A stretch of 64,000 nucleotides of DNA from Streptococcus equinus (GTDB taxonomy: Bacteria; Bacillota; Bacilli; Lactobacillales; Streptococcaceae). The translations under genes were made by a program, and so were the position numbers. The DNA lies in contig NZ_FNKE01000001.1 in NCBI RefSeq assembly GCF_900101445.1, positions 620,001-684,000 on the forward strand. The letters are read 5' to 3'. Below, piece by piece: positions 63,654-64,000 of this stretch. Below the pieces are notes generated by a model, which was given only the letters and a program-made list of their open reading frames with translations, did no database searches and had not been told where the DNA came from. Numbering within the stretch: the first letter of the stretch is position 1; every line of letters begins with the position of its first letter.

Positions 63654-64000
63654 ATGAAAGGTTTATCACTTTGGTCAGGGATTATTGCCCTACTTATCGG
63701 ACTTTTTCTCTTTATTCATCCCTTCACAACAACGGCCATGATTGGTTGGATTATCGCTATTATTATTTTCTTGTCTGGATTCACAAGTCTCTTTATGTAT
63801 TCAAGTAGCGTTAATCGTTCGCTTTGGTACTTGTTACAAGGTATCTTATCCATTGTTTTTGGGATTATCCTGCTATCTAGCTCAGTTATGTCTCTATCAA
63901 GTGCTGTCATGACTATTGCTGCTTATTGGATTTTAATTAGTGGTTTCTTACGTTTGATTGGTGGTTTTCAAATGAAAAAAGCTGGCTTCTTTGATGCTAA
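63654..64000 (+). CDS. HdeD/DUF308-type membrane protein, 3' end outside window
   Basis: 115 codons are visible from the ATG at 63654, 7 nt after AGGAGG; an extended -10 (TATGAT, 63621-63626) lies upstream. Four hydrophobic segments in two repeats (LWSGIIALLIGLFLFIHP, MIGWIIAIIIFLSGF, LLQGILSIVFGIILL, TIAAYWILISGFLRLIGGFQ) match the DUF308/HdeD pattern. In enterics HdeD is linked to acid resistance; the role here is unknown. It is cut by the window edge. Confidence 0.82.
   Translation, partial: MKGLSLWSGIIALLIGLFLFIHPFTTTAMIGWIIAIIIFLSGFTSLFMYSSSVNRSLWYLLQGILSIVFGIILLSSSVMSLSSAVMTIAAYWILISGFLRLIGGFQMKKAGFFDA

Overview
The window is a stretch of a low-GC Firmicute chromosome and looks like a Streptococcus. 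Supporting evidence is the fol-murB-potABCD order, rcrRPQ next to relPRS, a mevalonate isoprenoid pathway, ClpL, and protein sequences that read as streptococcal throughout. The gene order recalls Streptococcus mutans (gdhA, rcrRPQ, relPRS, LysR/amino-acid ABC locus, mva genes, thyA, dfrA, clpX, engB, clpL, rplJL, hom, fol, pot). The extra genes suggest the S. bovis/S. equinus complex, but species cannot be fixed from this window. I see no phage, insertion sequence, CRISPR array, tRNA or rRNA.

Region 1-8000 is a beta-glucoside locus. It has a truncated 6-phospho-beta-glucosidase with a cre-controlled promoter, an AraC regulator, a PTS EIIBCA permease and a LicT/BglG antiterminator. The permease and the antiterminator each sit behind a ribonucleic antiterminator (RAT) overlapping a terminator. 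An AarF/UbiB-like kinase with a phasin-like partner is embedded there. Region 8000-18200 holds a ClC antiporter and then one long minus-strand block: folC-folE-folP-folB-folK, murB, potABCD. Region 18300-23200 has a PabB-PabC fusion, RarD, ThrB and Hom. Region 23300-30400 carries a membrane-anchored polysaccharide deacetylase, a TetR regulator, small membrane proteins, rplJ-rplL behind an L10 leader, CtsR-type clpL and a DUF1275 protein. Region 30400-36400 has mmuP-mmuM, engB, clpX, a 56-aa protein, dfrA and thyA. Region 36400-44300 holds the complete mevalonate pathway in two convergent operons, with a DUF1836/hemolysin-III pair between them.

Region 44300-53300 is the most interesting part. 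Two amino-acid ABC transporters (one PEB1a-like for Asp/Glu, one cystine-like) lie here with a UROD/MtaA-family methyltransferase-like protein, a 66-aa single-TM protein and a LysR regulator. A near-identical 16-bp dyad (TTATGGC-N5-ATAA) lies 35-38 bp upstream of the -10 boxes of three of these transcription units. A degenerate copy lies before lysR. This predicts one unrecognised LysR regulon.

Region 53290-64000 has an aldo-keto reductase, relPRS (small alarmone synthetase plus two-component system), rcrRPQ (MarR plus heterodimeric ABC exporter) with a palindrome in the promoter spacer, a deformylase-like protein, a GNAT, and gdhA. The gdhA promoter carries two GlnR boxes and a CodY box. A truncated DUF308 membrane protein ends the window. 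Most operons end in clear rho-independent hairpins, many of them bidirectional between convergent genes.
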